This document shows positions 26,551 through 34,910 of a stretch of 64,000 nucleotides of DNA, piece by piece. The DNA comes from Flavobacterium sp. GTDB taxonomy: Bacteria > Bacteroidota > Bacteroidia > Flavobacteriales > Flavobacteriaceae. The notes under the pieces were generated by a model. The model was not told where the DNA came from, ran no database searches, and saw nothing but the letters and a program-made list of their open reading frames with translations. The stretch's first letter is position 1; each line of letters starts with the position of its first letter. A program made the translations under genes and the position numbers. The DNA is taken from assembly GCA_016787805.1 (NCBI GenBank), contig JAEUTY010000010.1, positions 1 to 64,000 on the forward strand, written 5' to 3'.

Positions 26551-27567
26551 ATGTACAAACTACTAATTCGTCCTATTCTTTTTTGGTTTGATCCCGAAAA
26601 AGTGCACTATTTTACCTTTTCTTTAATTCGAACTCTATCTAAAATTCCGGGTTGCTCTTTACTTTTTAGATTAATGTATTCAATTGAAGATAAGCGATTG
26701 GAGCGCGAAGTATTCGGACTCAAATTCAAAAACCCAGTAGGATTGGCTGCCGGATTTGATAAAGACGCCAAATTGTTCAACGAACTTTCTAACTTCGGAT
26801 TTGGTTTTATTGAAATCGGCACGCTTACTCCAATTGGTCAAGAAGGTAATCCAAAAAAACGTTTGTTTCGTTTAAAAGAAGATTCGGCCATCATCAACCG
26901 AATGGGTTTTAACAATGGAGGCGTAAAAGAAGCAGTAGAACGACTCAAAAATAACAAAGGCGTTCTCATTGGGGGCAATATTGGGAAAAATAAAGTAACT
27001 CCTAACGAAAACGCCGTTGATGACTACAAAATCTGTTTTGAAACCTTATTCGATTACGTCGATTATTTTGTAGTGAATGTAAGTTCGCCCAACACTCCCA
27101 ATTTACGCGAATTGCAAGAAAAAGAGCCGTTGAAACAACTACTCAATCAACTTCAAGCCGACAACTTACAACATACAACTCCGAAACCTATTTTACTAAA
27201 AATCGCACCCGATTTAACCGATTCGCAATTGCTCGACATTATTGAAATCGTCAACGAAACCAAAATCGCAGGCGTAATTGCTACCAATACCACTTTATCT
27301 CGCAATGGATTACAATCCGAAAATAAGTCTGAAATGGGCGGATTATCGGGAAAACCACTCACAAAACGTTCCACTGAAGTGATTCGTTTCCTTTCGGAAA
27401 AAAGCAATAAATCATTTCCAATTATAGGTGTTGGCGGAATCCATACAGCAGAAGACGCTATCGAAAAACTCGAAGCAGGCGCCAGTTTAGTCCAATTGTA
27501 CACCGGATTTATTTACGAAGGGCCAAAATTAGTAAGCGATATCAATAAGGCAATTTTGAATAAATAA
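26551..27567 (+). CDS. pyrD: Dihydroorotate dehydrogenase, class 2 (quinone)
   Basis: PyrD oxidises dihydroorotate to orotate in pyrimidine synthesis. Class 2 is recognised by the N-terminal membrane-associating helices ([23 protein letters not shown]) and the catalytic Ser in [17 protein letters not shown] sites: [47 protein letters not shown]. The protein is 338 residues. The start MYKLLIRP at 26551 is preferred over a longer upstream frame that crosses the promoter box. Confidence 0.96.
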   Translation: MYKLLIRPILFWFDPEKVHYFTFSLIRTLSKIPGCSLLFRLMYSIEDKRLEREVFGLKFKNPVGLAAGFDKDAKLFNELSNFGFGFIEIGTLTPIGQEGNPKKRLFRLKEDSAIINRMGFNNGGVKEAVERLKNNKGVLIGGNIGKNKVTPNENAVDDYKICFETLFDYVDYFVVNVSSPNTPNLRELQEKEPLKQLLNQLQADNLQHTTPKPILLKIAPDLTDSQLLDIIEIVNETKIAGVIATNTTLSRNGLQSENKSEMGGLSGKPLTKRSTEVIRFLSEKSNKSFPIIGVGGIHTAEDAIEKLEAGASLVQLYTGFIYEGPKLVSDINKAILNK

Positions 27568-27569
27568 CC

Positions 27570-28808
27570 TTATTTTTTATTATTTCTTTTCAAAATATTA
27601 TATCCCAATAGTATTGAAAAGTTATTAAAATTGGAGTCCCAATAAACATAATTAATTATTTCTCTACTATCGTACTTTGCTTCAATTGAAAATAAATTAT
27701 TGAAATTAAAACCAATTCCGCCAGATAAAAAAAGCGATGATTCGACAGTTAAATTAATAGGATAGCCATTGTTATCACTACTGATTTTTGAAGAAGAGTT
27801 TAAATCAAAAGCTAAAGCGGCGTTTAAAAATAATTTTGATTTTTGATTTAAAAACATATAATGTCTAAATCCAAGAGGTAGTTGAATAGATTTGTAATCC
27901 AGTGTAACAGCTGTTTTTATTACAGTTGAAGTGGTGTTTATATAATTAAAATCTTTGGAGGTTTTAAATGAGTTATAAGTAGGTTCAAAACTAATACTCC
28001 ATTTATTGTTATTGATTGGAAATACATATTCTAGCTCTATTCCAAATCGTAAACTAGTTGCCATATCAAAATCGGTACTGGAGTTGAGTTCACTATTACT
28101 TAAACTGAATTTTGTAAAACTAACACCAGGTTTAATGTACATATTAAATAAACTTTTATTTCTTTTTTTATAAGAATTCGTCGCAGTAGTTTGATTGTTA
28201 TATTTTAAAAATAATTTAGTTAAATGATTAAGTGTATAATCAGATTTTTGGACTTCATCTTCACTTACAGCACTATCTTTAAAAAGAGTTCTAAGTTGAA
28301 TTCTAAAATAATTATTGCTTGCAGCAGTTGACTCATCAATCAAATATTTTTTATAAAATAATTGCTCAACATTAGTATCATTGTATTCAACAAAATAAGA
28401 AGGAGCAACCGTGTCGTCAATATATTCCAGTAACGAAATTTTGCCTTCAACAATATATTTTAAAAAAAGTGTTTCTTCAACATAATTAGGAGAGCTAGAA
28501 TTAGATAATTTAGTATAATCGTTTGAAATCTTGTCTATATTTACTTTACATCTTTTATACTTAAATAAGTCGATAATACCAAATTCCTTAGTGTTTGTTA
28601 TGTCATGAGTATTAATTGTTGAGGATTCATCCATTTTATATTCAAAACTCTTTGGATTGTTTTTCCAATCTAGGTTTTTGATTAAGCATTCAATTTTAGT
28701 ATTGTTATTGTCTATATAGTAACCTTTTATAAAATTTACTTGAGCATTTGCTAATGATATGAACTTAAAAAAAACAAAAATAATTACGATTTGTTTGAAC
28801 GATTTCAT
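27570..28808 (-). CDS. Outer-membrane beta-barrel protein, function unknown
   Basis: A 412-residue protein with signal peptide (IVIIFVFFKFISLANAQ). The first about 200 residues contain FIKGYYIDNNNTKIECLIKNLDW, an N-terminal domain common in flavobacterial exported proteins. The C-terminal half has alternating beta-strands (FNMYIKPGVSFTKFSL, SLRFGIELEYVFPI, KWSISFEPTYNSF, IQLPLGFRHYMF, NFSILLGYNI) typical of a porin-like eight-strand barrel. It converges with pyrD with only 2 nt between stops. It is divergent from the HMG-CoA lyase gene. Confidence 0.75.
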   Translation of the reverse strand: MKSFKQIVIIFVFFKFISLANAQVNFIKGYYIDNNNTKIECLIKNLDWKNNPKSFEYKMDESSTINTHDITNTKEFGIIDLFKYKRCKVNIDKISNDYTKLSNSSSPNYVEETLFLKYIVEGKISLLEYIDDTVAPSYFVEYNDTNVEQLFYKKYLIDESTAASNNYFRIQLRTLFKDSAVSEDEVQKSDYTLNHLTKLFLKYNNQTTATNSYKKRNKSLFNMYIKPGVSFTKFSLSNSELNSSTDFDMATSLRFGIELEYVFPINNNKWSISFEPTYNSFKTSKDFNYINTTSTVIKTAVTLDYKSIQLPLGFRHYMFLNQKSKLFLNAALAFDLNSSSKISSDNNGYPINLTVESSLFLSGGIGFNFNNLFSIEAKYDSREIINYVYWDSNFNNFSILLGYNILKRNNKK

Positions 28809-28886
28809 TTGAAAAAAATTTATATTATTTTCAAATATAATATTTTTTATGAGTTTAGTGATTACTTTTTTATCTTAGCGACTTAT

Positions 28887-29750
28887 ATGGAAACCATCAA
28901 AATCATCGAATGTCCGCGCGATGCCATGCAAGGCATCAAACCGTTTATTCCCACCGAGCGTAAAGTCGATTACATTCAGGCGTTGTTGCGAGTAGGTTTT
29001 GATACGATTGATTTTGGTAGTTTCGTTTCGCCCAAAGCGATTCCGCAAATGCAAGATACCGCTGAGGTGTTGGCGCAACTCGATTTGTCGAAAACAACCA
29101 GTAAATTACTCGCCATCATTGCCAATACACAAGGTGCTGAATTGGCATCAGTTCACAAGGAAATTAATTATCTAGGTTTTCCGTTTTCGATTTCGGAGAA
29201 TTTTCAAATGAGAAATACGCACAAAACCATAGCCGAGAGTTTAGTGACGTTGCAAGAAATCCTCAACATTGCTGATAAATCCAATAAAGAAGTGGTAACC
29301 TACATTTCTATGGGTTTTGGCAATCCGTACGGCGATCCTTGGAATGTGGAAATCGTGGGAGAGTGGACGGAAAAGTTGGCCACTATGGGCGTAAAAATCC
29401 TCTCACTTTCCGACACTATTGGTAGTTCAACGCCCGAAGTCATTGACTATTTGTTCTCCAATTTGATTCCAAAATACCCGAATATTGAGTTTGGCGCGCA
29501 TTTGCACACGACACCCGAAAAGTGGTTTGAAAAAATCGATGCCGCTTACAAAGCCGGTTGCAGACGCTACGATGGCGCGATTCAAGGTTTTGGGGGTTGT
29601 CCGATGGCCAAAGATGATTTAACAGGCAATATGCCAACCGAAAAATTGTTGTCGTATTTCACTACAGTCAAAGAAAACACCAATACGAGTCCGATGAGCT
29701 TTGAAAGCGCGTACAACGTGGCTTCACGTTTGTTTGGCGAGTTTCATTAG
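28887..29750 (+). CDS. Hydroxymethylglutaryl-CoA lyase
   Basis: This enzyme cleaves HMG-CoA to acetoacetate and acetyl-CoA, the last step of leucine degradation. The 287-residue TIM-barrel protein shows the Arg/Asp pair in ECPRDAMQG, HLH metal ligands in GAHLHTTPEKW and the active-site signature loop with Cys in GFGGCPMAKDDLTGNMPTE. The start was taken at METIKIIECPRD, because a longer frame reads AT-rich intergenic DNA. The stop at 29750 is directly followed by a structured element on the opposite strand. Confidence 0.93.
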   Translation: METIKIIECPRDAMQGIKPFIPTERKVDYIQALLRVGFDTIDFGSFVSPKAIPQMQDTAEVLAQLDLSKTTSKLLAIIANTQGAELASVHKEINYLGFPFSISENFQMRNTHKTIAESLVTLQEILNIADKSNKEVVTYISMGFGNPYGDPWNVEIVGEWTEKLATMGVKILSLSDTIGSSTPEVIDYLFSNLIPKYPNIEFGAHLHTTPEKWFEKIDAAYKAGCRRYDGAIQGFGGCPMAKDDLTGNMPTEKLLSYFTTVKENTNTSPMSFESAYNVASRLFGEFH

Positions 29751-29892
29751 TAGCTAATCCAGCTTTTCGTTCCAAGTTTTTTCACTTCAAACTATTTTTG
29801 TAAGCCGCGAAAAGAGCTTCCGTTGGTCGCTTTTTCACAGCAACAAAAATTAGTTTTCACTTTCAAAAAGCTTTCCACTACAATCTGGGCTA
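29751..29892 (-). ncRNA. Structured intergenic element, copy C1 (long form, minus strand)
   Basis: On the minus strand it starts TAGCCCAGATTGTAGTGGAAAGC (from 29892) and ends GCTGGATTAGCTA at 29751. The closing stem is CCAG (29885-29888) with CTGG (29759-29762). It holds a 17-nt core AGCGACCAACGGAAGCT (29815-29831) that is identical in copy F. It starts right at the stop codon of the HMG-CoA lyase gene. Confidence 0.65.
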
Positions 29893-29949
29893 GGGCAGTG
29901 TTCAGTATTCAGTGTTCAGAGAGTGCTATTGAGAAACAAAACGTCTAAA

Positions 29950-30006
29950 CTAGCCCCGATTGCAGCGGCACGCAGTACAGCGGAAAGCGGGACAAGGCGT
30001 CGTTAG
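29950..30006 (+). ncRNA. Structured intergenic element, copy C2 (short form)
   Basis: CTAGCCCCGATTGCAGCGG, a short centre CACGCAGTACAG, then CGGAAAGCGGGACAAGGCGTCGTTAG. The closing stem is CCCG (29955-29958) with CGGG (29988-29991). It sits between copy C1 and guaB in a 435-nt gap that also carries short TTCAGT repeats at about 29897-29920 and no gene. Confidence 0.6.
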
Positions 30007-30145
30007 AATTATTATACATCTGCTTCAAAAAAAATCTGCGAAAATTTTTCAAATCTGTGAAATCTGTGTTCCAAGACTATGCTAGTCTTATCAACAAAGT
30101 TGAAAAACTAATCACTAATTACTATTCACTAATCACTTTTTTAAC

Positions 30146-30153
30146 TATATTTG
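30146..30153 (+). promoter_or_regulatory. Predicted -7 box of guaB
   Basis: TATATTTG, 33 nt before the ATG. Confidence 0.5.
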
Positions 30154-30186
30154 CATGCAATTTAACTACAACAACTAAATTGCACC

Positions 30187-31659
30187 ATGAAGGCACACCT
30201 TTCTAAAATCGTCGGCGAAGGCCTTACTTACGACGATGTTCTCTTGATTCCCAACTATTCTGAAGTTTTACCGCGCGAGGTTAGTATTCAATCGAAATTT
30301 ACACGCAACATTACGTTGAACGTTCCTATTGTTTCTGCGGCAATGGACACTGTAACCGAAAGTTCGATGGCGATTGCGATGGCGCAGGAAGGCGGCATTG
30401 GCGTATTGCACAAAAACATGACGATTGAGCAGCAAGCAGCTAAAGTTCGCAAAGTAAAACGGGCGGAAAGTGGTATGATTATCGATCCGGTGACGCTTCC
30501 GTTAACTGCTACAGTTGGTGATGCGAAACTAGCAATGAAAGAGTTCAGTATAGGCGGAATTCCAGTAGTAGACGAAAACGGCATACTAAAAGGGATCGTG
30601 ACCAACCGTGATTTGCGTTTTGAAAAAGTCAATTCGCGTTCTATTTTGGAGGTGATGACGTCAGAACATTTGGTAACAGCTGCCGAAGGAACTACACTTC
30701 AAGAAGCCGAAGGTATTTTACAAGAAAATAAGATTGAGAAACTGCCTGTAGTTGATAAAAATTACAAATTAGTAGGTTTAATTACCTTTAGAGATATAAC
30801 CAAATTAGCTCAAAAACCAATTGCTAACAAAGATCGTTACGGTCGTTTAAGAGTGGCTGCAGCATTGGGTGTTACTGCTGATGCCTTGGAAAGAGCAACC
30901 GCTTTAGTGAATGCTGGAGTAGATGCAGTGATTATTGATACGGCGCACGGACACACGCAAGGTGTTGTAAAAGTACTAAAAGAAGTAAAAACGAAATTCC
31001 CTAATTTGGATGTAGTGGTGGGAAACATTGCTACACCCGAAGCGGCGTTGTATTTAGTAGAAAATGGAGCGGATGCGGTGAAAGTCGGCATTGGACCGGG
31101 TTCGATTTGTACGACTCGTGTGGTAGCTGGAGTAGGATTTCCGCAGTTTTCGGCTGTGTTGGAAGTTGCAGCGGCGTTGCGTGGCTCAGGCGTTCCCGTA
31201 ATTGCAGATGGCGGAATTCGCTATACAGGTGATATTCCGAAGGCGATTGCAGCTGGAGCCGATAGCGTGATGTTGGGTTCGTTGTTGGCCGGAACCAAAG
31301 AATCGCCAGGTGAAACCATTATTTTTGAGGGAAGAAAATTCAAATCGTACCGCGGAATGGGTTCGGTAGAGGCAATGCAAGAAGGTTCGAAAGACCGTTA
31401 TTTCCAAGATGTAGAAGACGATATTAAAAAATTGGTTCCAGAAGGAATTGTAGGTCGAGTTCCGTACAAAGGCGAATTGAACGAAAGCATGCAGCAATTC
31501 ATTGGCGGTTTACGTGCTGGAATGGGTTATTGTGGCGCAAAAGATATTCCAACACTACAAGAAACAGGTAAATTTGTTCGAATTACAACCAGCGGAATTG
31601 GTGAAAGTCATCCTCATAATGTGACGATTACGAAAGAAGCGCCGAATTATTCAAGGTAG
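30187..31659 (+). CDS. guaB: IMP dehydrogenase
   Basis: GuaB oxidises IMP to XMP with NAD, the committed step to GMP. The 490-residue protein has the TIM-barrel catalytic domain interrupted by a pair of CBS domains at about 95-210 ([40 protein letters not shown]). The catalytic Cys308 lies in [15 protein letters not shown], the substrate-phosphate loop is [14 protein letters not shown] and [13 protein letters not shown], and the flap ends with [11 protein letters not shown]. It is convergent with purB across a small repeat-rich island. Confidence 0.97.
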   Translation: MKAHLSKIVGEGLTYDDVLLIPNYSEVLPREVSIQSKFTRNITLNVPIVSAAMDTVTESSMAIAMAQEGGIGVLHKNMTIEQQAAKVRKVKRAESGMIIDPVTLPLTATVGDAKLAMKEFSIGGIPVVDENGILKGIVTNRDLRFEKVNSRSILEVMTSEHLVTAAEGTTLQEAEGILQENKIEKLPVVDKNYKLVGLITFRDITKLAQKPIANKDRYGRLRVAAALGVTADALERATALVNAGVDAVIIDTAHGHTQGVVKVLKEVKTKFPNLDVVVGNIATPEAALYLVENGADAVKVGIGPGSICTTRVVAGVGFPQFSAVLEVAAALRGSGVPVIADGGIRYTGDIPKAIAAGADSVMLGSLLAGTKESPGETIIFEGRKFKSYRGMGSVEAMQEGSKDRYFQDVEDDIKKLVPEGIVGRVPYKGELNESMQQFIGGLRAGMGYCGAKDIPTLQETGKFVRITTSGIGESHPHNVTITKEAPNYSR

Positions 31660-31680
31660 GTTTAGTCAGGGTAAAAGTCA

Positions 31681-31731
31681 CAGTCGCAGTCACAGTCACA
31701 GTCGCAGTCACAGTCGCAGTCGCAGTCACAG
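31681..31731 (+). repeat. 6-nt tandem array (CAGTCR)n at left edge of accessory island
   Basis: Eight units of CAGTCG or CAGTCA plus a partial CAG. The same words occur in the opposite orientation (GACTGCGACTG) at 32155-32181 and 32611-32637. So the four-helix-bundle gene is bounded by inverted copies. Confidence 0.85.
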
Positions 31732-31766
31732 TTTTTAGTATTAGCCAAAATAAAAATTTTAATTAT

Positions 31767-32135
31767 ATGGACTTTAGAGAATTATTAGCCTATCAAAAAG
31801 GATTTTAATTGTCAATGGAAATTTTTATCCTTTCGAAATCATTTCCAATTGAAGAAAAATATTCATTAACCGATCAAATTAGACGTTCATCAAGAAGTGT
31901 ATGCGCCAATATCGCTGAATCTTACAGAAAAAGAAAATATGTTGCACACTTCATAAGTAAACTTACAGACAGTGATGGTGAAAATTCTGAAACTAATGTA
32001 TGGTTGGAATTCGCTTATCAATGTAAATATATTACAAGTGACGTTTATATAGATTTATCTAACCAAACTCTTGAAATAGGTAAATTAATCAATTACATGA
32101 TTGCCAATCCAGAAAAATTTGGATGTAAGCCTTAG
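31767..32135 (+). pseudogene. Four-helix bundle protein (23S rRNA IVS-protein family) interrupted by a stop codon
   Basis: From ATG 31767 the frame reads MDFRELLAYQKGF, then TAA at 31806-31808, then continues in the same frame with LSMEIFILSKSFPIEEKYSLTDQIRRSSRSVCANIAESYRKR to the normal stop at 32135. The family usually has a Gln- or Glu-type residue at this point (YQKGF-x-LSMEIF), so a single base change has broken the gene, or translation restarts at ATG 31815 giving a protein lacking most of helix 1. Full frame would be about 122 residues, normal for the family. Its biological role is poorly known. It lies in an island bounded by inverted repeats. Confidence 0.8.
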
Positions 32136-32154
32136 TTTTGTATTCATCACTTGC

Positions 32155-32181
32155 TGAAAACTGTGACTGCGACTGAAAACT
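32155..32181 (+). repeat. 27-bp direct repeat, left copy
   Basis: A 27-bp sequence starting TGAAAACTGTGACTGCGACT, identical to 32611-32637. The two copies bracket the hypothetical gene at 32189-32590. Confidence 0.9.
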
Positions 32182-32188
32182 TTTAATC

Positions 32189-32590
32189 ATGCAAATAAAG
32201 TTCAATATAGTAGAAACAATAGAAACAGAAATTTACTATGGCTCTTATGCTATTTATATATTAGGCGGGCATTATGTTAAAGTTAATCCTGATTTTCATA
32301 TCAAAATAACTAACATTGATACCAATAAAGATATTGAATTAACTGAAAATATTTTAAAAGCAAAGGTTTTTAAATACGGTAGAAGGGCAGTTAAATTCTA
32401 TTCTTTTGAGAATATGGAGTATGGAAAATTTAAAATATCAGTCCTAAATTACAATGATATGGTGGTTAAAGATTCCCAATTGGAAATATTTCCTTTACCA
32501 TTCAAAATTCCTCTTATTATAAATCATTTTATTTTAGGAAAAAGTAGAAAAGATAAAGACATCAATACTATTGAAATATTGATAGCATAA
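32189..32590 (+). CDS. Hypothetical protein in repeat-bounded cassette
   Basis: A 133-residue protein with no recognised family. It has alternating hydrophobic and polar stretches typical of beta-structure (IYYGSYAIYILGGHYVKVNPDFHIKI, RRAVKFYSFENMEYGKFKISVL) and one hydrophobic patch, FPLPFKIPLIINHFIL, that is too polar for a confident membrane helix. No signal peptide. It begins 8 nt after one 27-bp repeat and ends 20 nt before the other, so it occupies the whole bracketed segment. This suggests acquisition as a unit. Confidence 0.65.
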   Translation: MQIKFNIVETIETEIYYGSYAIYILGGHYVKVNPDFHIKITNIDTNKDIELTENILKAKVFKYGRRAVKFYSFENMEYGKFKISVLNYNDMVVKDSQLEIFPLPFKIPLIINHFILGKSRKDKDINTIEILIA

Positions 32591-32610
32591 ATCGATATCT
32601 TGCATACAAC

Positions 32611-32637
32611 TGAAAACTGTGACTGCGACTGAAAACT
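32611..32637 (+). repeat. 27-bp direct repeat, right copy
   Basis: Identical to 32155-32181. It ends 2 nt before the stop codon of purB on the opposite strand. Confidence 0.9.
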
Positions 32638-32639
32638 AA

Positions 32640-33983
32640 TTAAATTCCTAAATAATTACTAGGAGAAATCGCTAATAATTCACCCTTAATAGCCTCCGAA
32701 ACGTCTAAAGTGCTTATGAATTCGTGAATTGATGTTTTGGTGATAGCAGCATTGGTGCGAGTCAATCCTTTTAGTGCTTCATACGGATTTGGGTAACCTT
32801 CTCTGCGTAAAATCGTTTGAATCGCTTCGGCTACAACGGCCCAGTTTTTTTCTAAATCTTCGGCAAATTTGTCTGCGTTCAATAAAAGTTTGTTCAAACC
32901 TTTAAGTGTAGCTTCAAAAGCAATTAGGGTATGTCCCATAGGAACACCAATGTTTCTCAAAACTGTACTATCAGTCAAGTCTCGCTGTAGTCTTGAAACA
33001 GGTAATTTGGCTGAAAGATGTTCAAAAATCGCATTGGCAATGCCTAAGTTTCCTTCGCTGTTTTCAAAATCAATTGGGTTGACTTTGTGTGGCATGGCCG
33101 AAGAACCGATTTCGCCTGCTTTGATTTTTTGTTTGAAATAATCCATCGAAACATAGGCCCAAATGTCGCGATCCAAATCGATGATGATGGTATTGATTCG
33201 TTTTAAAGCATCAAAAAAAGCTGCAAAATGGTCGTAATGTTCGATTTGAGTAGTAGGAAATGAATGGTGTAAGCCCAAAGCTTCTTCGACAAATTGTGTC
33301 CCAAATTTTTTCCAATCTACATTCGGATAAGCTACATGATGTGCGTTGTAATTGCCTGTGGCACCACCAAATTTAGCGGCAAACGGAATGTTGAATAACA
33401 AACGCATTTGTTCTTCTAATCGTTCTACAAACACCAAAATTTCTTTCCCTAATCGAGTAGGGGAAGCCGGTTGACCGTGCGTTCTGGCTAGCATTGGAAC
33501 GTCCTTCCATTCCATAGCCAATTCCTTCAATTTGGCAATTACAGCAATCAAATTGGGTAAGTATACTTTTTCAAATGCTTCTTTGGTGGATAATGGAATG
33601 GCAGTATTGTTGATGTCTTGTGAAGTCAATCCGAAGTGGATGAACTCTTTGTATTGCGATAAATTCAAGGCTTCAAATTGATCCTTGATGAAATATTCGA
33701 CCGCTTTGACATCGTGGTTGGTCACTTTTTCCGTGTCTTTTATTTTTTGAGCATTTTCCGATGAAAAGTTGGTATAAATTGTTCGCAATTCACCAAAAAG
33801 GCTTTTATCTACTCCAGAAAGTTGCGGAATATTGGCTTCACAAAGTGCAATGAAATATTCAATTTCGACTAAAACTCTGTATTTGATGAGCGCTTCTTCA
33901 GAAAAGTAAGGCGATAAAGAAATCGTTTTACTTCGGTATCTTCCATCAATAGGAGAAACGGCGTTTAATTCGGATAGTTGCAT
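32640..33983 (-). CDS. purB: Adenylosuccinate lyase
   Basis: PurB catalyses two steps of purine synthesis (SAICAR to AICAR and adenylosuccinate to AMP) by removing fumarate. The 447-residue protein carries the superfamily signature GSSAMPHKVNPIDFENSEGN with the mobile catalytic Ser at its start, the His in ARTHGQPASPTRLGKE and the upstream TNHDVKAVEYFI segment. N-terminus MQLSELNAVSPIDGRY is typical. It converges with guaB, another purine gene, across the accessory island. Confidence 0.97.
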   Translation of the reverse strand: MQLSELNAVSPIDGRYRSKTISLSPYFSEEALIKYRVLVEIEYFIALCEANIPQLSGVDKSLFGELRTIYTNFSSENAQKIKDTEKVTNHDVKAVEYFIKDQFEALNLSQYKEFIHFGLTSQDINNTAIPLSTKEAFEKVYLPNLIAVIAKLKELAMEWKDVPMLARTHGQPASPTRLGKEILVFVERLEEQMRLLFNIPFAAKFGGATGNYNAHHVAYPNVDWKKFGTQFVEEALGLHHSFPTTQIEHYDHFAAFFDALKRINTIIIDLDRDIWAYVSMDYFKQKIKAGEIGSSAMPHKVNPIDFENSEGNLGIANAIFEHLSAKLPVSRLQRDLTDSTVLRNIGVPMGHTLIAFEATLKGLNKLLLNADKFAEDLEKNWAVVAEAIQTILRREGYPNPYEALKGLTRTNAAITKTSIHEFISTLDVSEAIKGELLAISPSNYLGI

Positions 33984-34008
33984 GTGTTGTGTTGTTGTTT
34001 TGAAGGTG

Positions 34009-34016
34009 CAAAAATA
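34009..34016 (-). promoter_or_regulatory. Predicted -7 box of purB
   Basis: TATTTTTG on the minus strand, 25 nt before the ATG. Short GTGTTCAGT/TATTCAGT repeats lie just upstream at about 34022-34052. Confidence 0.5.
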
Positions 34017-34055
34017 ACAAATAGTGTTCAGTGTTCAGTTATTAGTATTCAGTTT

Positions 34056-34748
34056 TTATTCTAATTGTAATAACTTTTTTCTCAAAACAGGAACACCTTC
34101 TGTTGCATTCATCGCAATGATTTCGAGAGGATTGGACAAATCATAAATAGTGGCTGGATTCGGGTCGATGTAAAAAATAGGAGTGTTATAATTTGTATAA
34201 TGTAACAATCCTGCGGCGGGATACACTTGCAACGATGTTCCTACTACAGCAAAATAATCGGCTTGTTGTGTTATTGCTACCGCTTCTTCCAAAGCGGGAA
34301 CAGCTTCGCCAAACCAAACGATATGTGGACGAAGTTGGTTTTTTTCGCGGTCTAGATCACCAATTTTCAAATCCGTTTTCCATTCTAAAATTTCCACAGG
34401 CGGATTGCGATCACTTCGTACTTTGAATAATTCGCCATGCAAATGCAAAACTTTAGTGCTTCCCGCTTGTTCGTGTAAATTATCGACGTTTTGTGTAATG
34501 ATGTGAACGTCGAAATCAGACTCAAGTTCAGCCAAAATATAATGACCTAAGTTGGGTTTTACTTCGTGTAATTGTCTACGGCGTTGGTTGTAAAAATCGA
34601 GTACTAATGCTTTGTTTTTGCGCCAACCATCGTAAGAAGCTACTTCCATTACGTCGTGACCTTCCCATAATCCGCCAGCATCACGGAATGTTTTAATGCC
34701 GCTTTCGGCCGAAATTCCTGCTCCTGTAAGTACAACTAGTTTCTTCAT
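34056..34748 (-). CDS. Sir2 family NAD-dependent deacylase without zinc cysteines
   Basis: A 230-residue sirtuin. The NAD motif is TGAGISAESGIKTFRDAGGLW (residues 8-28), TQNVDNLHEQAG holds the conserved Gln-Asn-Asp, and His104 in LHLHGEL is the catalytic base. Tyr53 and Arg56 (FYNQRRR) match the Y-x-x-R pair that favours succinyl or malonyl lysine in SIRT5/CobB. The whole protein has no cysteine, so the structural zinc site of typical sirtuins is absent. Substrates are unknown. Confidence 0.9.
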   Translation of the reverse strand: MKKLVVLTGAGISAESGIKTFRDAGGLWEGHDVMEVASYDGWRKNKALVLDFYNQRRRQLHEVKPNLGHYILAELESDFDVHIITQNVDNLHEQAGSTKVLHLHGELFKVRSDRNPPVEILEWKTDLKIGDLDREKNQLRPHIVWFGEAVPALEEAVAITQQADYFAVVGTSLQVYPAAGLLHYTNYNTPIFYIDPNPATIYDLSNPLEIIAMNATEGVPVLRKKLLQLE

Positions 34749-34771
34749 TGTATAAAGCTAATCAAATTTGT

Positions 34772-34792
34772 TATTTTTGACAAATATTTTTG
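34772..34792 (+). promoter_or_regulatory. Two overlapping candidate -7 boxes upstream of trmH
   Basis: TATTTTTG occurs at 34772-34779 and again at 34785-34792. Either would place the following structured element (34809-34898) inside the leader of the trmH transcript. Confidence 0.4.
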
Positions 34793-34808
34793 CTTAGAAC
34801 GATTTTGC

Positions 34809-34898
34809 GTTAGGGATTGAGGCGATATCCTTTTGCGCAGTGCAACGGAGTAAAAGATAAAGACGAAAGCCCGACCACCTTTTTCGGTGGGAACGCCC
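34809..34898 (+). ncRNA. Divergent structured element, copy D, in trmH leader
   Basis: TTAGGGATTGAGGCG, then a stem ATCCTTTT/AAAAGAT around GCGCAGTGCAACGGAGT, then ACGAAAGCCCGACCACC and GGTGGGAACGCCC. The outer stem appears as GGG (34813-34815) with CCC (34870-34872), the reverse of the other copies. A further hairpin is CCACC/GGTGG (34875-34890). It ends about 12 nt before the trmH ATG. Membership in the family is less certain than for the others. Confidence 0.45.
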
Positions 34899-34910
34899 AA
34901 AAAACAAAAG

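Noticed and set aside
31681-31731. CRISPR-like array
   Set aside because: Units are 6 nt with no spacers and no cas genes nearby. It is a simple tandem repeat.
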